From assembly GCA_030066455.1 (NCBI GenBank), contig JASJBQ010000154.1, positions 1 to 12,690 on the forward strand: 12,690 nt of DNA, written 5' to 3'. This DNA is from Desulfobacterales bacterium (lineage in GTDB: Bacteria; Desulfobacterota; Desulfobacteria; Desulfobacterales; UBA5852). Below are positions 1 through 8,555 of this stretch, piece by piece; position 1 is the first letter of the stretch, and each line of letters opens with the position of its first letter. The position numbers and the translations under genes are program-made. The notes below the pieces were generated by a model, which did no database searches, was not told where the DNA came from, and saw nothing but the letters and a program-made list of their open reading frames with translations.

Positions 1-253
1 GGCAGTATCTTGAATATCCTCCAACCCTGGCCATCAGTTCCAGCATCAACCGGATCCGCGTTTTGGTGGTCCGGAAAATGATTTCAGCGACAGTCTCTTT
101 TTTTTCGAGGATTTTCCATTTCGAGACCACCCGTTCACGGTATTGTTTCCGGACCATTGGCGAGTTGCAGGGATTCTGAAGGCTGTGATCCAGATTGGTG
201 CCGCTTTTGAAACTTTCTTGGCTACCTCTCTTGGTTAATGTTTGACATGGGGG
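1..253 (-). pseudogene. Tyrosine recombinase (phage-type integrase) fragment, partial and probably decayed
   Basis: A frame reading leftwards from just after a TAG at 254-256 stays open to the window edge. It translates to a segment containing LQNPCNSP, WKILEKKETVAEIIFRTT and RLMLELMAR. From memory this order matches the middle of site-specific tyrosine recombinases common in deltaproteobacterial genomes, where EIIFRT and LMLELMAR precede a GGMRIGEVL-type helix carrying the first catalytic arginine. Here the text after LMLELMAR is VGGYSRYC instead, so that helix is missing or out of frame, and no N-terminal SAM-like domain is found upstream because of the stop. An ATG exists at 155-157 but has no convincing ribosome site. 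I read this as a relic of a mobile or integron-like integrase. The assignment rests on short motif recall, and the part left of the window could change the verdict. Confidence 0.45.
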
Positions 254-465
254 CTACACGAAAGGTAACCATTTGATATCCATAGCCTATATGGAAACTG
301 TAGCCAGGACCACTCGATGGTGCCCACGCACGTAATCTGTAATTTTAATAACCTTGAGAATTCAAGCGAGTTGACTTTAGACTGAACCCATTGAATATCA
401 GGGATTTGGTGTGGTATCAGTTTTGTTCTTTTTCAGAGGATGACGTGGAGGTAAGGAAAGAGCAA
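254..465. other. Non-coding leader between the integrase relic and the kinase gene
   Basis: This AT-rich stretch shows no convincing gene on either strand. A TTGACA at 242-247 and a TTGACT at 371-376 resemble -35 boxes, but neither has a good -10 box at 16-18 bases, so no promoter is called. The kinase promoter is presumably here. Confidence 0.4.
453..458 (+). promoter_or_regulatory. Ribosome binding site deciding the kinase start
   Basis: AAGGAA lies 7 bases before the ATG at 466. It favours that ATG over the in-frame TTG at 391, and only the ATG places a signal peptide at the N-terminus. Confidence 0.6.
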
Positions 466-3400
466 ATGAAGGTTTCCGCGTACGTTGCCTGTATCGTGTT
501 CGCTATCTTATTCCCAGTGATGGGAGCAGCCCAATTCGAAGGCGAGATCGCTTCGGTCAAGGTAGGGGTCTTGGCTAAAAGAGGTCCAGAGCAAGCGCTA
601 AAGATGTGGTTACCCACGGCCCATTATCTTTCTGAAACAATCCCTAAAACATCTTTTGAAATCGTTCCTCTCGATTTTGAAGACATCTATGCCTTCGTTG
701 AACAGGGCAAAATCGATTTTGTTTTGGCCAACCCATCATTCTACGTAGAGCTGGAACTGTTGCACGGAGCGAACCGTATCGCCACATTGAAAAACCGTCG
801 CCTTAACAGAGGGTATACGAGGTTTGGCGGTGTGATCTTCCGTAGGGCAGACCGTAACGACATTCAAACCTTCCGTGACCTGAAAGGGAAAGTCGTTATG
901 GCCGTCGAAGAAACGTCCTTCGGAGGGTGGAGGATGGCTTGGCGGGAAATGAAGGAGGCCGGCATTGATCCGTACGACGATTTCCGCGAACTTCGATTTG
1001 GGAATACTCACGATGCTGTTGTGTATGCGGTCAGGGACGGCAAAGTGGATGCCGGGACCGTAAGAACCGACACGTTGGAACGAATGCATGCTGAAGGCAA
1101 GATTTCTCTTGAAGACTTCTATGTTATACCGCGCTCGGGTGGAGTTGATGCGGCTTTTCCTTTTCTTCATTCTACTCGCCTCTATCCAGAATGGCCCATG
1201 GCGAAAGTCAAACACACATCGGATGAACTGGCCGAGCAGGTTTCGGTAGCATTGCTCCAGATGCCTCCCGACTCTCCTGCGGCAATAGCCGCCAAATGCG
1301 TTGGGTGGACGATTCCGCTGAATTATCAATCCATACGTGAGTGCTTGAAGGAGCTAAAACTTGGCCCTTACAGAGACTTAGGCAAAATACAACTTTGGGA
1401 TGTCCTGCGGAAATACGGGCGTTGGATTTTTGTTTTCGCTCTCCTATTTGTGACGATGGCCGTTGCCAGCCTTGTAATTCTTAGACTGAATCGAAACATC
1501 AAGACATCCCACACCAAACTGCAAATCGAGGTTAGCGAACGCAAAGCAGCCGAAGGCGCACTGCGCGCTTCTGAGGAAAAATCACGCTTACTTTTAGAAT
1601 CCGTAGGCGAGGGCATTTTCGGCGTCGACCTGGATGGGAAAATAGTCTTTATCAACGCTGCTGCTACCCGAATGCTGGGGTACGATCAAGAAGAGCTTAT
1701 CGGCACGGAAATCCATGAGAAAATTCACCATTCGCATGCAGATGGATCGGTCTATCCGAAAAGCGAATGCCCCATGTATCTAACTTGCGTTGACGGCAGC
1801 GACCATCACATTGCCGACGAGGTACTCTGGCGAAAGGAAGGTTCTTCGTTTCCCGTCGAATATACGAGTATGCCTATAAGGAAAAATGAGCAGATCGTCG
1901 GTGTCGTTGTCACCTTTATGGATATAGCGGAACGAAAAAAAGCAGAGGAGGAGGCAGAACACGCCGCCATTCTAATTCGCCTCAAGGAAGCACAGTTGAG
2001 TACCGCCATAAATAGTATGGTCGGTGGGATTTTTATGATCGATAAAGACCTGAATTTTCAACTCACCAACGAACAATTCCACCAATTATACGATTTCCCC
2101 ACGGGAATGGGTAAAAAGGGGATGCCGTTTATTAATTTATTGCGCTGGCGTGCTCAGAGAGGGGATTATGGCCCTGGGGATGCGGAGGAACTTGTGGCCG
2201 GCCGTGTTAAAATGTACCAGGATCCAGTACAAGCTCAAAAAATTACAGTATACGAAGATAACCTGCCAGGTGAAAGAACCACGGAAGTCTATCGCGCACC
2301 AACGGAGGATGGCGGGTTTGTTTTTGTTATCAACGACATTACAGCGCGTAAAAAAGCAGAAGATGAGCTCCGTATTTCTAAGGAAACGGCCATTGAAGCA
2401 ACAAAAGCCAAAAGTGAATTTCTGGCAAACATGAGTCATGAAATTCGTACCCCCATGAATGCCATTATCGGAATGGCGCATTTGGCCCTGAAAACCGATC
2501 TTACCGCCAAGCAATACGATTACCTCCAGAAAGTAGACAGCTCCGCCAAATCCCTGCTGGGTATTATCAATGACATTTTGGATTTTTCTAAGATCGAAGC
2601 CGGTAAACTGGGTATGGAGGCTGTGGACTTTCAACTGGAGGATACGCTCGACAATATTTCAACGCTGGTAGGAATAAAGACCCAGGAAAAAGGGCTGGAA
2701 CTGCTGTTTAAAACCGATCCTTCGGTGCCGACGGCACTTGTTGGTGATCCTCTGCGCTTAGGGCAAATTCTAACGAATTTGTCGAACAATGCTGTAAAAT
2801 TTACAGATACGGGAGAAATTGTCGTCTCCACCGAGTTGGTCCAAAAAGAAAAAGCCCAGGTCACCTTAAAATTTTCGGTTCAAGACACTGGCGTTGGCAT
2901 GACTGCGGAACAAGCAGCCAAGCTGTTTCAACCCTTTATGCAGGCAGACTCCTCTACCACCCGCAAATATGGCGGCACGGGTTTGGGATTGACAATAAGC
3001 AAACGGCTAGTGGAGATGATGGGTGGCGAAATCTGGGTCGAGAGCAAGCAAGGCCAAGGCAGTACCTTCAGTTTTACCGCCAACTTCAGTCTTGGAAAAG
3101 AGAAGGCCAAAAAACAATATAAGCCCGCATCAGAACTGCGTGGCATGAAGGTTTTGGTGGTGGACGACAATGCCACTTCGAGGGATATTTTACAAGAAAT
3201 GCTGGAATCTTTTACTTTTGAGGTCAGTGTTGCGGCATCCGGACCAGAGGGAATGACAGAGATTGTAAATGCGAATGCGGATCAACCATTTGATCTGGTG
3301 ATCATGGATTGGAAGATGCCGGGTATGGATGGAATCGAAGCATCGAGGCAGATTAAAAACCATGAGGGTTTGAACAAAATGCCTGCCATCATTTTGGTGA

Positions 3401-4650
3401 CCGCTTATGGCCGCGAAGAGATTATGCAACAAGCCGAGGAGGTGGGCCTCGAAGGTTTTCTCCTTAAGCCAATCAATCCATCGATGCTGTTTGACACCAT
3501 CGCCCATGCGTTTGGCGAAGCTGTCACCGAAACTCCGCGGATGGTGCAAAAACATGAACAAGAAGCGCAAGTATTAGAACATATTCGAGGGGCAAATGTA
3601 TTATTAGTTGAAGATAATGCAATTAATCAACAGGTGGCCAAAGAGATTCTTGAGGGCGCGGGTCTGATCGTTACCATAGCAAATGACGGACGCGAGGGAG
3701 TCAATGCTGTAAAAGAAAGCAACTTTGATGTTGTGCTTATGGATATTCAAATGCCCGTGATGGATGGGTTAACGGCTACGCGTGAAATCCGCATAGATAA
3801 TCGGCTCAATGATCTTCCCATTATTGCCATGACCGCCCATGCCATGGCCGGCGACGAGGATAAAAGTATACAAGCGGGCATGAACGGCCATGTTACCAAA
3901 CCGATTGATCCCAACCAACTGTTTTCCACCTTGCAGAAATGGATTAAACCCAGGGAAAAGATCGCGATTTTACAGAGTTCGATTAACTCAAACGAGCTCT
4001 CCATTGAGAACAAAACGGATTTTGTGGAGGATGAACTTCCGGAGCATTTAGAAGGTTTTGATTTGACTGATGGATTGAAACGGCTGCAAGGCAATAAGAA
4101 GCTCTATCACAAGTTGCTGCTAAGTTTTGCGCAGGACTATAATGGGGTGGCAAATGAAATCCGGCAGGCGCTTGATGCTGAGGATTATGAACAAGCCCAC
4201 AGCCTCGTACATAATATCAAAGGTTTAGCCGGCAATTTATCTGCCATGGAGGTACAGCCTGCTGCTCTGAAACTGGAAAAACTCATCAAGGAAGTTGATC
4301 CGAAAATGCCTTTGGCGAACGAGTTTGATTTGAGAATTGCGGATCTTGAGAACGCACTCAACAAAGCTCTCGCATCAGCTCAGAGTCTGGGTGCACCCGC
4401 TGAAGAAAGCGATTGTGTACTATCCGATGAAGATTTTTTAGCTATTCCGGCTGAATTTGCTCAGCACATAGCCAAACGAATCCGCGATGTGGCTGAAATG
4501 GGCGATGTTATGTCATTAAGTGCTATCGCAGAAGAAATTAGGAATCATTCAAAATCCTGCATACCGCTCAGTGAGATGATTATTCAAATGGCAGAAGATT
4601 TTGACATCGATGGCATCCAAAACTTAGCCGATCGTTTAGATGTGTGTTGA
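466..4650 (+). CDS. Membrane hybrid histidine kinase with TtrS/PhnD-like periplasmic sensor, two PAS, two REC and Hpt domains
   Basis: This 1394-residue phosphorelay kinase starts at ATG 466, with a signal peptide ending near MGAAQ (residue 23). Residues about 31-302 form a PhnD/TtrS-type ligand-binding domain; the closing pattern GW(x)nP(x)nY...LxLGPY is typical of tetrathionate-sensor TtrS relatives. A single membrane helix follows at about 320-341, then PAS domains at about 370-491 and 505-627. The HisKA domain has the phospho-accepting histidine in [10 protein letters not shown] (H658). The HATPase has its N box near 771-778 (NLSNNAVKF), DTGVGM at 807-812 and [10 protein letters not shown] at 836-845. 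Receiver 1 has the DD pair, D948 ([10 protein letters not shown]) and K1001; receiver 2 has D1093 ([10 protein letters not shown]) and K1145. The Hpt histidine is H1249 ([10 protein letters not shown]). The last 80 residues form a helical module seen at the end of some hybrid kinases. All catalytic residues appear intact. No output regulator is adjacent, so the relay partner must lie elsewhere. The ligand is unknown. Confidence 0.93.
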   Translation: MKVSAYVACIVFAILFPVMGAAQFEGEIASVKVGVLAKRGPEQALKMWLPTAHYLSETIPKTSFEIVPLDFEDIYAFVEQGKIDFVLANPSFYVELELLHGANRIATLKNRRLNRGYTRFGGVIFRRADRNDIQTFRDLKGKVVMAVEETSFGGWRMAWREMKEAGIDPYDDFRELRFGNTHDAVVYAVRDGKVDAGTVRTDTLERMHAEGKISLEDFYVIPRSGGVDAAFPFLHSTRLYPEWPMAKVKHTSDELAEQVSVALLQMPPDSPAAIAAKCVGWTIPLNYQSIRECLKELKLGPYRDLGKIQLWDVLRKYGRWIFVFALLFVTMAVASLVILRLNRNIKTSHTKLQIEVSERKAAEGALRASEEKSRLLLESVGEGIFGVDLDGKIVFINAAATRMLGYDQEELIGTEIHEKIHHSHADGSVYPKSECPMYLTCVDGSDHHIADEVLWRKEGSSFPVEYTSMPIRKNEQIVGVVVTFMDIAERKKAEEEAEHAAILIRLKEAQLSTAINSMVGGIFMIDKDLNFQLTNEQFHQLYDFPTGMGKKGMPFINLLRWRAQRGDYGPGDAEELVAGRVKMYQDPVQAQKITVYEDNLPGERTTEVYRAPTEDGGFVFVINDITARKKAEDELRISKETAIEATKAKSEFLANMSHEIRTPMNAIIGMAHLALKTDLTAKQYDYLQKVDSSAKSLLGIINDILDFSKIEAGKLGMEAVDFQLEDTLDNISTLVGIKTQEKGLELLFKTDPSVPTALVGDPLRLGQILTNLSNNAVKFTDTGEIVVSTELVQKEKAQVTLKFSVQDTGVGMTAEQAAKLFQPFMQADSSTTRKYGGTGLGLTISKRLVEMMGGEIWVESKQGQGSTFSFTANFSLGKEKAKKQYKPASELRGMKVLVVDDNATSRDILQEMLESFTFEVSVAASGPEGMTEIVNANADQPFDLVIMDWKMPGMDGIEASRQIKNHEGLNKMPAIILVTAYGREEIMQQAEEVGLEGFLLKPINPSMLFDTIAHAFGEAVTETPRMVQKHEQEAQVLEHIRGANVLLVEDNAINQQVAKEILEGAGLIVTIANDGREGVNAVKESNFDVVLMDIQMPVMDGLTATREIRIDNRLNDLPIIAMTAHAMAGDEDKSIQAGMNGHVTKPIDPNQLFSTLQKWIKPREKIAILQSSINSNELSIENKTDFVEDELPEHLEGFDLTDGLKRLQGNKKLYHKLLLSFAQDYNGVANEIRQALDAEDYEQAHSLVHNIKGLAGNLSAMEVQPAALKLEKLIKEVDPKMPLANEFDLRIADLENALNKALASAQSLGAPAEESDCVLSDEDFLAIPAEFAQHIAKRIRDVAEMGDVMSLSAIAEEIRNHSKSCIPLSEMIIQMAEDFDIDGIQNLADRLDVC

Positions 4651-4981
4651 TTATTCGTGATTTTGGATTAAGAAACAGAATCCGTACATTTTTAGTATTT
4701 TGGACGATTGCTATCAATCAAGGGATTTAATTTCGCATTCAAGGCTGTGGTATAAGCAATCAAGCTGAATAATTCGCGCCATAACTCACCCCCGGTTTGC
4801 ATCTTGTAAAATCCAGATCTCAGGTTCATCACGGCGCAAATTCCTCGTATACGGATTCCCGCCTCTATTCTTAAAAGATTTCAGCCGCGGCAGAAAAGCC
4901 CGGCCCGGGCATGGCGCGCGCCTCTCTGCTCGTAATACGCGCCACATCCGGGCCGGGGATGCTAGCCGGTTGTCCGTGCGT
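4651..4981. other. Intergenic region between convergent genes
   Basis: The kinase gene (plus strand) and the operon's last gene (minus strand) converge here. The left two-thirds is AT-rich with no gene, RNA or clear kinase terminator that I can identify. The right third holds the operon terminator, annotated separately. A minus-strand frame that extends into this region from the dehydrogenase gene is an out-of-frame artefact. Confidence 0.6.
4894..4957 (-). terminator. Rho-independent terminator closing the minus-strand operon
   Basis: The arms 4899-4918 and 4938-4957 are complementary at 17 of 20 positions, with a perfect 10-bp outer stem (CCCGGCCCGG with CCGGGCCGGG) and a 19-base loop. Read on the minus strand, the stem is followed at once by C and TTTT (the AAAA at 4894-4897 of the given strand). 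It begins 24 bases after the stop codon of the dehydrogenase gene. The T tract is short, but stem strength and placement support a terminator. Confidence 0.75.
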
Positions 4982-6124
4982 CTAGTCGGCCATGGCCAAT
5001 CCAAGTTCCTTGGCATTGAGAATGCTGGGGGCCATGACCGGTAGATCGCCCTCCAGAAAGGATAAAATATCGGGCCGGTTCCAGACCGGGTAGCCCATGA
5101 GCTGGCCGGCCACGTTGGCGGCCGCCAGGGTGGCCATACCCTCACGCGTCCAGCGCGTGGCTGAAGCAATGTGGGGCACGATGACCACGTTGTCGAGTTG
5201 GTCCAGGCCCAAGGCCAAATCCGGCTCGTTTTCGAACACGTCCAGCCCGGCTCGGAACTCGGGGTTCCGTTGGCAGTGGGCTACCAGGGCAGCTTCGTCG
5301 ATCACCGGTCCGCGGCTGGTGTTGACGATGACGGCGCTGGGCTTCATGCGCGCCAGGCGCTCGGCGTTGATCAGATGGCGGGTGCTTTCATCCAGCACAG
5401 TGTGAATGCTCACGCAGTCGGCCGTTTCCAGCAGTTCTTCCACCGTGGCCGCGCGGGTGCATGTGACCGGGTTTAATCCCTGATGCTCGAGGAATGCACT
5501 GTAGGCGGCTACATAGCTTTCGAGGCGCTCGTTGGGATAGATGTCGTAGTAGATCAGGTTCATCTTGTGGCCTTCGACCATCATGCGGGCGTAGGCGTCG
5601 CCGATGCGGCCGGCCCCGATCACGCCTACGGTCTTGCGCCACAGAAGCTCGCCCATCAGCAGGGAGGGCAGCCAGCCCGCGTAGCGGCCGGCGCGCAGGT
5701 AGCGTTCGGCCTCGCCGGTACGGCGCGCGGCCGCAAAGGTGAGGGCCACCGCCATCTGGGCGGTGGTCTCGGTCAGCACGCCGGGCGTGTTGCCCACGGG
5801 GATGCCCTGACGCGTGGCTCCGGCCACGTCCACGTTGTTGAACCCCACGGCGTAGTTGCTGTAGGCCGTGCCGCCAGCGGCTTTCAGGGCGGTGAACATG
5901 TCCTCGGTCCAGGCTTCGGTCAGCTGGCCGATGGCGGCGTCGCAGCCGGGGGCCATGGCTTCCTGGATCGCGGCCGCAGGCAGGATGTCTGCTGAGGTGC
6001 AGATTTCCACCCGACAGTCGGCAGCGGTTAGAATCGCCAGCCAGCGCTGCCCGGGAAGTTCCTTGGTGACGATAACCCGGCGGCTTCCGCCGGAGTTGTG
6101 AACCCGCCATTCGAATGATGCCAT
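4982..6124 (-). CDS. Plant HPR1-like hydroxypyruvate reductase (D-2-hydroxyacid dehydrogenase family)
   Basis: This 380-residue NAD(P)-dependent D-2-hydroxyacid dehydrogenase probably reduces hydroxypyruvate (or a related 2-oxo acid) to D-glycerate in the cytoplasm. The nucleotide-binding motif is VIGAGRIG (G170, G172, G175). The catalytic triad fits Arg271 (NTSRGP), Glu300 (DVFENEP) and His318 (PHIASAT), with the 29- and 18-residue spacings usual for glycerate dehydrogenases. From memory, many stretches match plant peroxisomal HPR1 (about 386 aa): GQLTE, NTPGVLTETTA, ARMMVEG, KMNLIYYD, WTREGMATLAA, GYPVW and the final SILNAKELGL. The plant peroxisomal tail SKL is absent, as expected. The start is ATG 6124 with a near-perfect ribosome site; an upstream in-frame ATG at 6250 would add 42 low-complexity residues and lacks this signal. 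It is the last gene of the operon, after split transketolase, which suggests that hydroxypyruvate or a similar oxo acid is an intermediate. Confidence 0.9.
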   Translation of the reverse strand: MASFEWRVHNSGGSRRVIVTKELPGQRWLAILTAADCRVEICTSADILPAAAIQEAMAPGCDAAIGQLTEAWTEDMFTALKAAGGTAYSNYAVGFNNVDVAGATRQGIPVGNTPGVLTETTAQMAVALTFAAARRTGEAERYLRAGRYAGWLPSLLMGELLWRKTVGVIGAGRIGDAYARMMVEGHKMNLIYYDIYPNERLESYVAAYSAFLEHQGLNPVTCTRAATVEELLETADCVSIHTVLDESTRHLINAERLARMKPSAVIVNTSRGPVIDEAALVAHCQRNPEFRAGLDVFENEPDLALGLDQLDNVVIVPHIASATRWTREGMATLAAANVAGQLMGYPVWNRPDILSFLEGDLPVMAPSILNAKELGLAMAD

Positions 6125-6429
6125 TGCGCACCTCCTTCCGCTGCTGCCGGTCGGCCCCGGGCCGTTGGCGTCACGGCCATTTTCCGGCGCTGTTACGCGG
6201 CGACCCGGAGTCATTCCGGCACAAGGAAAAGGGAGAAGGAACCGGCACACACGGACAGAACGGTTGTGGCGATGGTTGCGCCGCCTGCTGCCAGGCGGTG
6301 ACGGATCGGCCTGTCGTTGTCATGCCGAGAAGGAAAGGGAGGTCGCCTGCGACCGGTTCCTTCCCCGAAGCGGCTACCCGGACACGGCCCATGGACCGGG
6401 TGGTCGTCGTTATGAATCCGAGCCCTTTG
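6125..6429. repeat. Structured 305-bp spacer between transketolase C subunit and dehydrogenase
   Basis: No gene is seen here, although frames are open on both strands because of the GC richness. The spacer is rich in inverted repeats. A 14-base arm at 6232-6245 pairs with 6353-6366 (13 of 14). A tight hairpin lies at 6279-6300 (CCGCCTG/CAGGCGG, 4-base loop), a second at 6341-6354 (GGTCGC/GCGACC) and a third at 6376-6401 (ACCCGG/CCGGGT). None is followed by a T tract on the minus strand, so they do not look like intrinsic terminators. They may be a dispersed structured repeat or an mRNA processing or stability element. Confidence 0.45.
6130..6137 (-). promoter_or_regulatory. Ribosome binding site fixing the dehydrogenase start
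   Basis: AAGGAGGT on the minus strand lies 5 bases before ATG 6124. It decides this start over the longer in-frame option at 6250. Confidence 0.8.
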
Positions 6430-7446
6430 TTATTTGCGCGCCAGCACCTTTTTGACGGCGTTTTCGATGTGCCCGTAGGAGAGCCCGTATTTCTCCAGGA
6501 GGTCAAGATAGGGGCCTGATTCGGCAAAGGTATCGCGCACCCCGATGCGCTGCATCGGGATCGGGCTGTTTTCCACCAGCAGTTCGGCCACCGCGCTGCC
6601 CAGACCGCCAAAGGAAACGTTGTTCTCCGCGGTGACGATGGCGCCGGTGTCACCGGCCGCCTGTAAAACAAGGGCCTCATCCAGCGGTTTGAGGGTCGGG
6701 CAGTCGATCACCCGGGCCTCGATGCCCTCCTTGGCCAGGTGGGCGGCGGCCACGAGCGCGTGGGCGGTGAGATCGCGCATCGCGATGATGGTGACATCGC
6801 TCCCGTCGCGCACGGTCACGGCCCTGCCGATTGCAAAGGGGTAGTCCGGCCCGAAAACCTCGGGCACGGGGTCGCGGGTGAAACTCAAGTAGACCGGCCC
6901 TTCGTAGACGGCCGCCGCCTTGACGGCGAGCACCGTGGTGTCCGGGTCGGCCGGGGCGATCACGGTGGAATTGGCGATCGATCGCATGATCGTCATGTCT
7001 TCCTGGCCCTGGTGGGTCACTCCGTCGGGACCCGGCGTGATGCCGGAGTGGCTGGCGGCGATCTTGACGTTGAGGTTGGGGTAGTGAATGCTGTTGCGCA
7101 CCATGTCCAGCGCGCGCAGGCTGGCGAAGACCGCGTAGGTGCAGGCGAACGGGATCAGGCCCGTGGTGGCCATACCGGCGGCGGCGGCGAACATGTTCTG
7201 CTCGGCGATGCCGAAGTTGAAATGCCGATCAGGGAACCGGGCCCCGAACTGGTTGGTGCCGATGGATTTGGAAACATCGGCGTCCAGGACGACGACGTCC
7301 GGGTTGGTTTCGCCCAGCTCGATCACGGTCTGTGCAAAGGCGGCCCGGGTCGGGGCTTTTGGCCCCTGGCTGAAAAGCTTGCCGTCGTCCAGCAGGGGAA
7401 TCACTTCGGGTCGCACGTAGTGGTAGGGAGAATGGTTATTGCTCAC
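6430..7446 (-). CDS. Transketolase, C-terminal subunit (split enzyme)
   Basis: This 338-residue protein carries the pyrimidine-binding domain and C-terminal domain of a thiamine-diphosphate transketolase. The pyrimidine domain spans about 28-195, with the catalytic glutamate in FGIAEQNM (E82) and the conserved PDGVTHQGQED loop (H145). The C-terminal domain (about 205-335) includes DTFAESGPY. It should form the active site together with the N-terminal subunit encoded just upstream. The start is a GTG at 7446, preceded by AGGAGGT; the open frame continues upstream into the previous gene but has no start signal there. The gene overlaps the stop of the N subunit by 11 bases, so translation is probably coupled. 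Split transketolases occur both in central metabolism and in special pathways (apulose-4-phosphate AptAB, sulfofructose SqwGH). Substrate specificity cannot be read from the motifs. The other ThDP option, 1-deoxyxylulose-5-phosphate synthase, is less likely because that enzyme is normally a single chain. Confidence 0.92.
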   Translation of the reverse strand: MSNNHSPYHYVRPEVIPLLDDGKLFSQGPKAPTRAAFAQTVIELGETNPDVVVLDADVSKSIGTNQFGARFPDRHFNFGIAEQNMFAAAAGMATTGLIPFACTYAVFASLRALDMVRNSIHYPNLNVKIAASHSGITPGPDGVTHQGQEDMTIMRSIANSTVIAPADPDTTVLAVKAAAVYEGPVYLSFTRDPVPEVFGPDYPFAIGRAVTVRDGSDVTIIAMRDLTAHALVAAAHLAKEGIEARVIDCPTLKPLDEALVLQAAGDTGAIVTAENNVSFGGLGSAVAELLVENSPIPMQRIGVRDTFAESGPYLDLLEKYGLSYGHIENAVKKVLARK

Positions 7447-8278
7447 AGCTGCACCTCCTGATTTCGTCCAGGGCCTGGTCCGCTTCCTCCTGGCAGGGGG
7501 CCTTCCCGTGCCACTCGCATACATTTTCCATGTAGGAGACGCCTTTGCCTTTGATGGTGCGCGCCAGAATCAGGGTCGGCCCGCCCTGGCGGTCGCGGGC
7601 CGCCTCGAGGGCCGGTACGATGGCGTCCATGTCGTGGCCGTCGATGTCGACCACGTGCCAGCCGAAGGCTTTCCATTTGTCGGCCACCGGCTCGATGGGC
7701 ATCAGGTCGTCCACGTGCCAGTCGTTTTGCAGGTTGTTGCGGTCCAGAATGGCGGTGAGGTTGTCCAGCTTCCACTTGGCGGCCGACATGGCGGCCTCCC
7801 AGACAGAGCCTTCCTGGGACTCGCCGTCGCCCACCACGACCCAGACGTGGTAGTCTTTCTTCTTCAGTTTTCCGGCCAGGGCCATGCCGACGCCCACCGA
7901 GAGCCCCTGTCCCAGCGAGCCGGCCGTCATGTCGATGCCGGGGACCTTGTTCATGTCCGGATGGCCCTGAAGGATGCTACCCAGCTGCCGCAGGGTGCCC
8001 AGGTGCGCTTTGTCGAAGAAGCCGCGTTCGGCCAGGGCCGCGTACCAGACCGGACAGGCGTGCCCCTTGGAAAGAATGAAGCGGTCCCGTTCGGGCCAGC
8101 GGGGATTTTCCGGGTCGAGACGCATCAGGCGGAAGTAGAGCGCTGTGACGATATCCGTGGCCGAGAGCGAGCCCCCGGGATGCCCCGCGCCGGCCGTGCA
8201 GATCATCTCGATGATGTCGCAGCGGATGGTGGCGGCCATCTGTTTGAGTTCTTCGACCGACATCGGTACGTTAGCCAT
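7436..8278 (-). CDS. Transketolase, N-terminal subunit (split enzyme)
   Basis: This 280-residue protein is the thiamine-diphosphate pyrophosphate-binding half of transketolase. It transfers a two-carbon ketol unit between sugars, or from hydroxypyruvate to an aldehyde. Visible motifs are AGHPGGSLSATD (H33), SKGHACP (H73), GSLGQGLS (120-127), and the ThDP/metal motif GDGESQEG (150-157) leading to DRNNLQ (N181/N182). The conserved TIKGKGVSYMEN and WHGKAP (H257) segment closes the domain. The length matches usual N subunits. ATG 8278 has AAAGGAGT about 8 bases upstream. Its stop codon lies inside the start region of the C subunit. It follows the isomerase gene after a 277-bp spacer, so cotranscription there is likely but not shown. 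Confidence 0.93.
   Translation of the reverse strand: MANVPMSVEELKQMAATIRCDIIEMICTAGAGHPGGSLSATDIVTALYFRLMRLDPENPRWPERDRFILSKGHACPVWYAALAERGFFDKAHLGTLRQLGSILQGHPDMNKVPGIDMTAGSLGQGLSVGVGMALAGKLKKKDYHVWVVVGDGESQEGSVWEAAMSAAKWKLDNLTAILDRNNLQNDWHVDDLMPIEPVADKWKAFGWHVVDIDGHDMDAIVPALEAARDRQGGPTLILARTIKGKGVSYMENVCEWHGKAPCQEEADQALDEIRRCSCEQ
7453..7459 (-). promoter_or_regulatory. Ribosome binding site supporting a GTG start
   Basis: AGGAGGT on the minus strand lies 6 bases before GTG 7446, inside the end of the preceding gene. It identifies the non-ATG start of the transketolase C subunit. Confidence 0.8.
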
Positions 8279-8368
8279 TGCCGTTGACTCCTTTTGAGGT
8301 GGTCACCTGGTGGGTCGTGAATTGGATCATGCGTAAATATAATTGCCCGTAACTTCCTAACTATCCGG

Positions 8369-8448
8369 GTCGGGATCGGGATCGGAATCGCAACTCGAGA
8401 ACCGTAATGTAAAATAACCTCGATTCCGATACCGTTAGCGATACCGAC
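8369..8448. repeat. Imperfect inverted repeat in the isomerase/transketolase spacer
   Basis: The left arm contains reiterated GATCGG units (GTCGGGATCGGGATCGGAATCG-like, near 8369-8390). The right arm at 8421-8448 contains CGATTCCGAT followed by further GATACCG units. ATCGGAATCG (8381-8390) and CGATTCCGAT (8421-8430) are a perfect 10-bp inverted pair with a 30-base loop; the outer parts pair imperfectly. There is no T tract, so this is not a clear terminator. The remainder of the 8279-8555 spacer shows no gene. Confidence 0.5.
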
Positions 8449-8555
8449 GCCGATGTCCGGCGCGGGACAATCTGGATTTCAAACCCAAGATCAGACATTG
8501 TACTCAAGCACTTTTCCGTTCAGCCGGCACGAGCCATCCAGGAGCGCGGGTAATT

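Noticed and set aside
371..399. Possible sigma-70 promoter (TTGACT, 17 bases, AATATC)
   Set aside because: The -10 box matches the consensus at only three positions. This is too weak to annotate.
391..465. In-frame TTG start at 391 giving 25 extra residues on the kinase
   Set aside because: It would bury the signal peptide behind a charged leader, and it lacks a good ribosome site. ATG 466 has AAGGAA at proper spacing.
5388..6131. 247-codon minus-strand frame overlapping the reductase
   Set aside because: It is an arginine-rich alternative frame of the reductase gene with no recognisable domain.
6125..6250. Upstream extension of the reductase to an ATG at 6250
   Set aside because: The extra 42 residues are biased and have no family counterpart. 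AAGGAGGT sits just before ATG 6124.
6430..8278. Naming the transketolase genes sqwGH or aptAB
   Set aside because: Split housekeeping transketolases look the same at motif level, and the rest of either pathway is not seen, so no symbol was given.
7439..8287. 282-codon plus-strand frame opposite the transketolase N subunit
   Set aside because: It is antisense to a clearly recognisable enzyme gene and its composition is typical of shadow frames. The same applies to the plus-strand frames at 6739-7461, 8802-9554 and 11471-12073.
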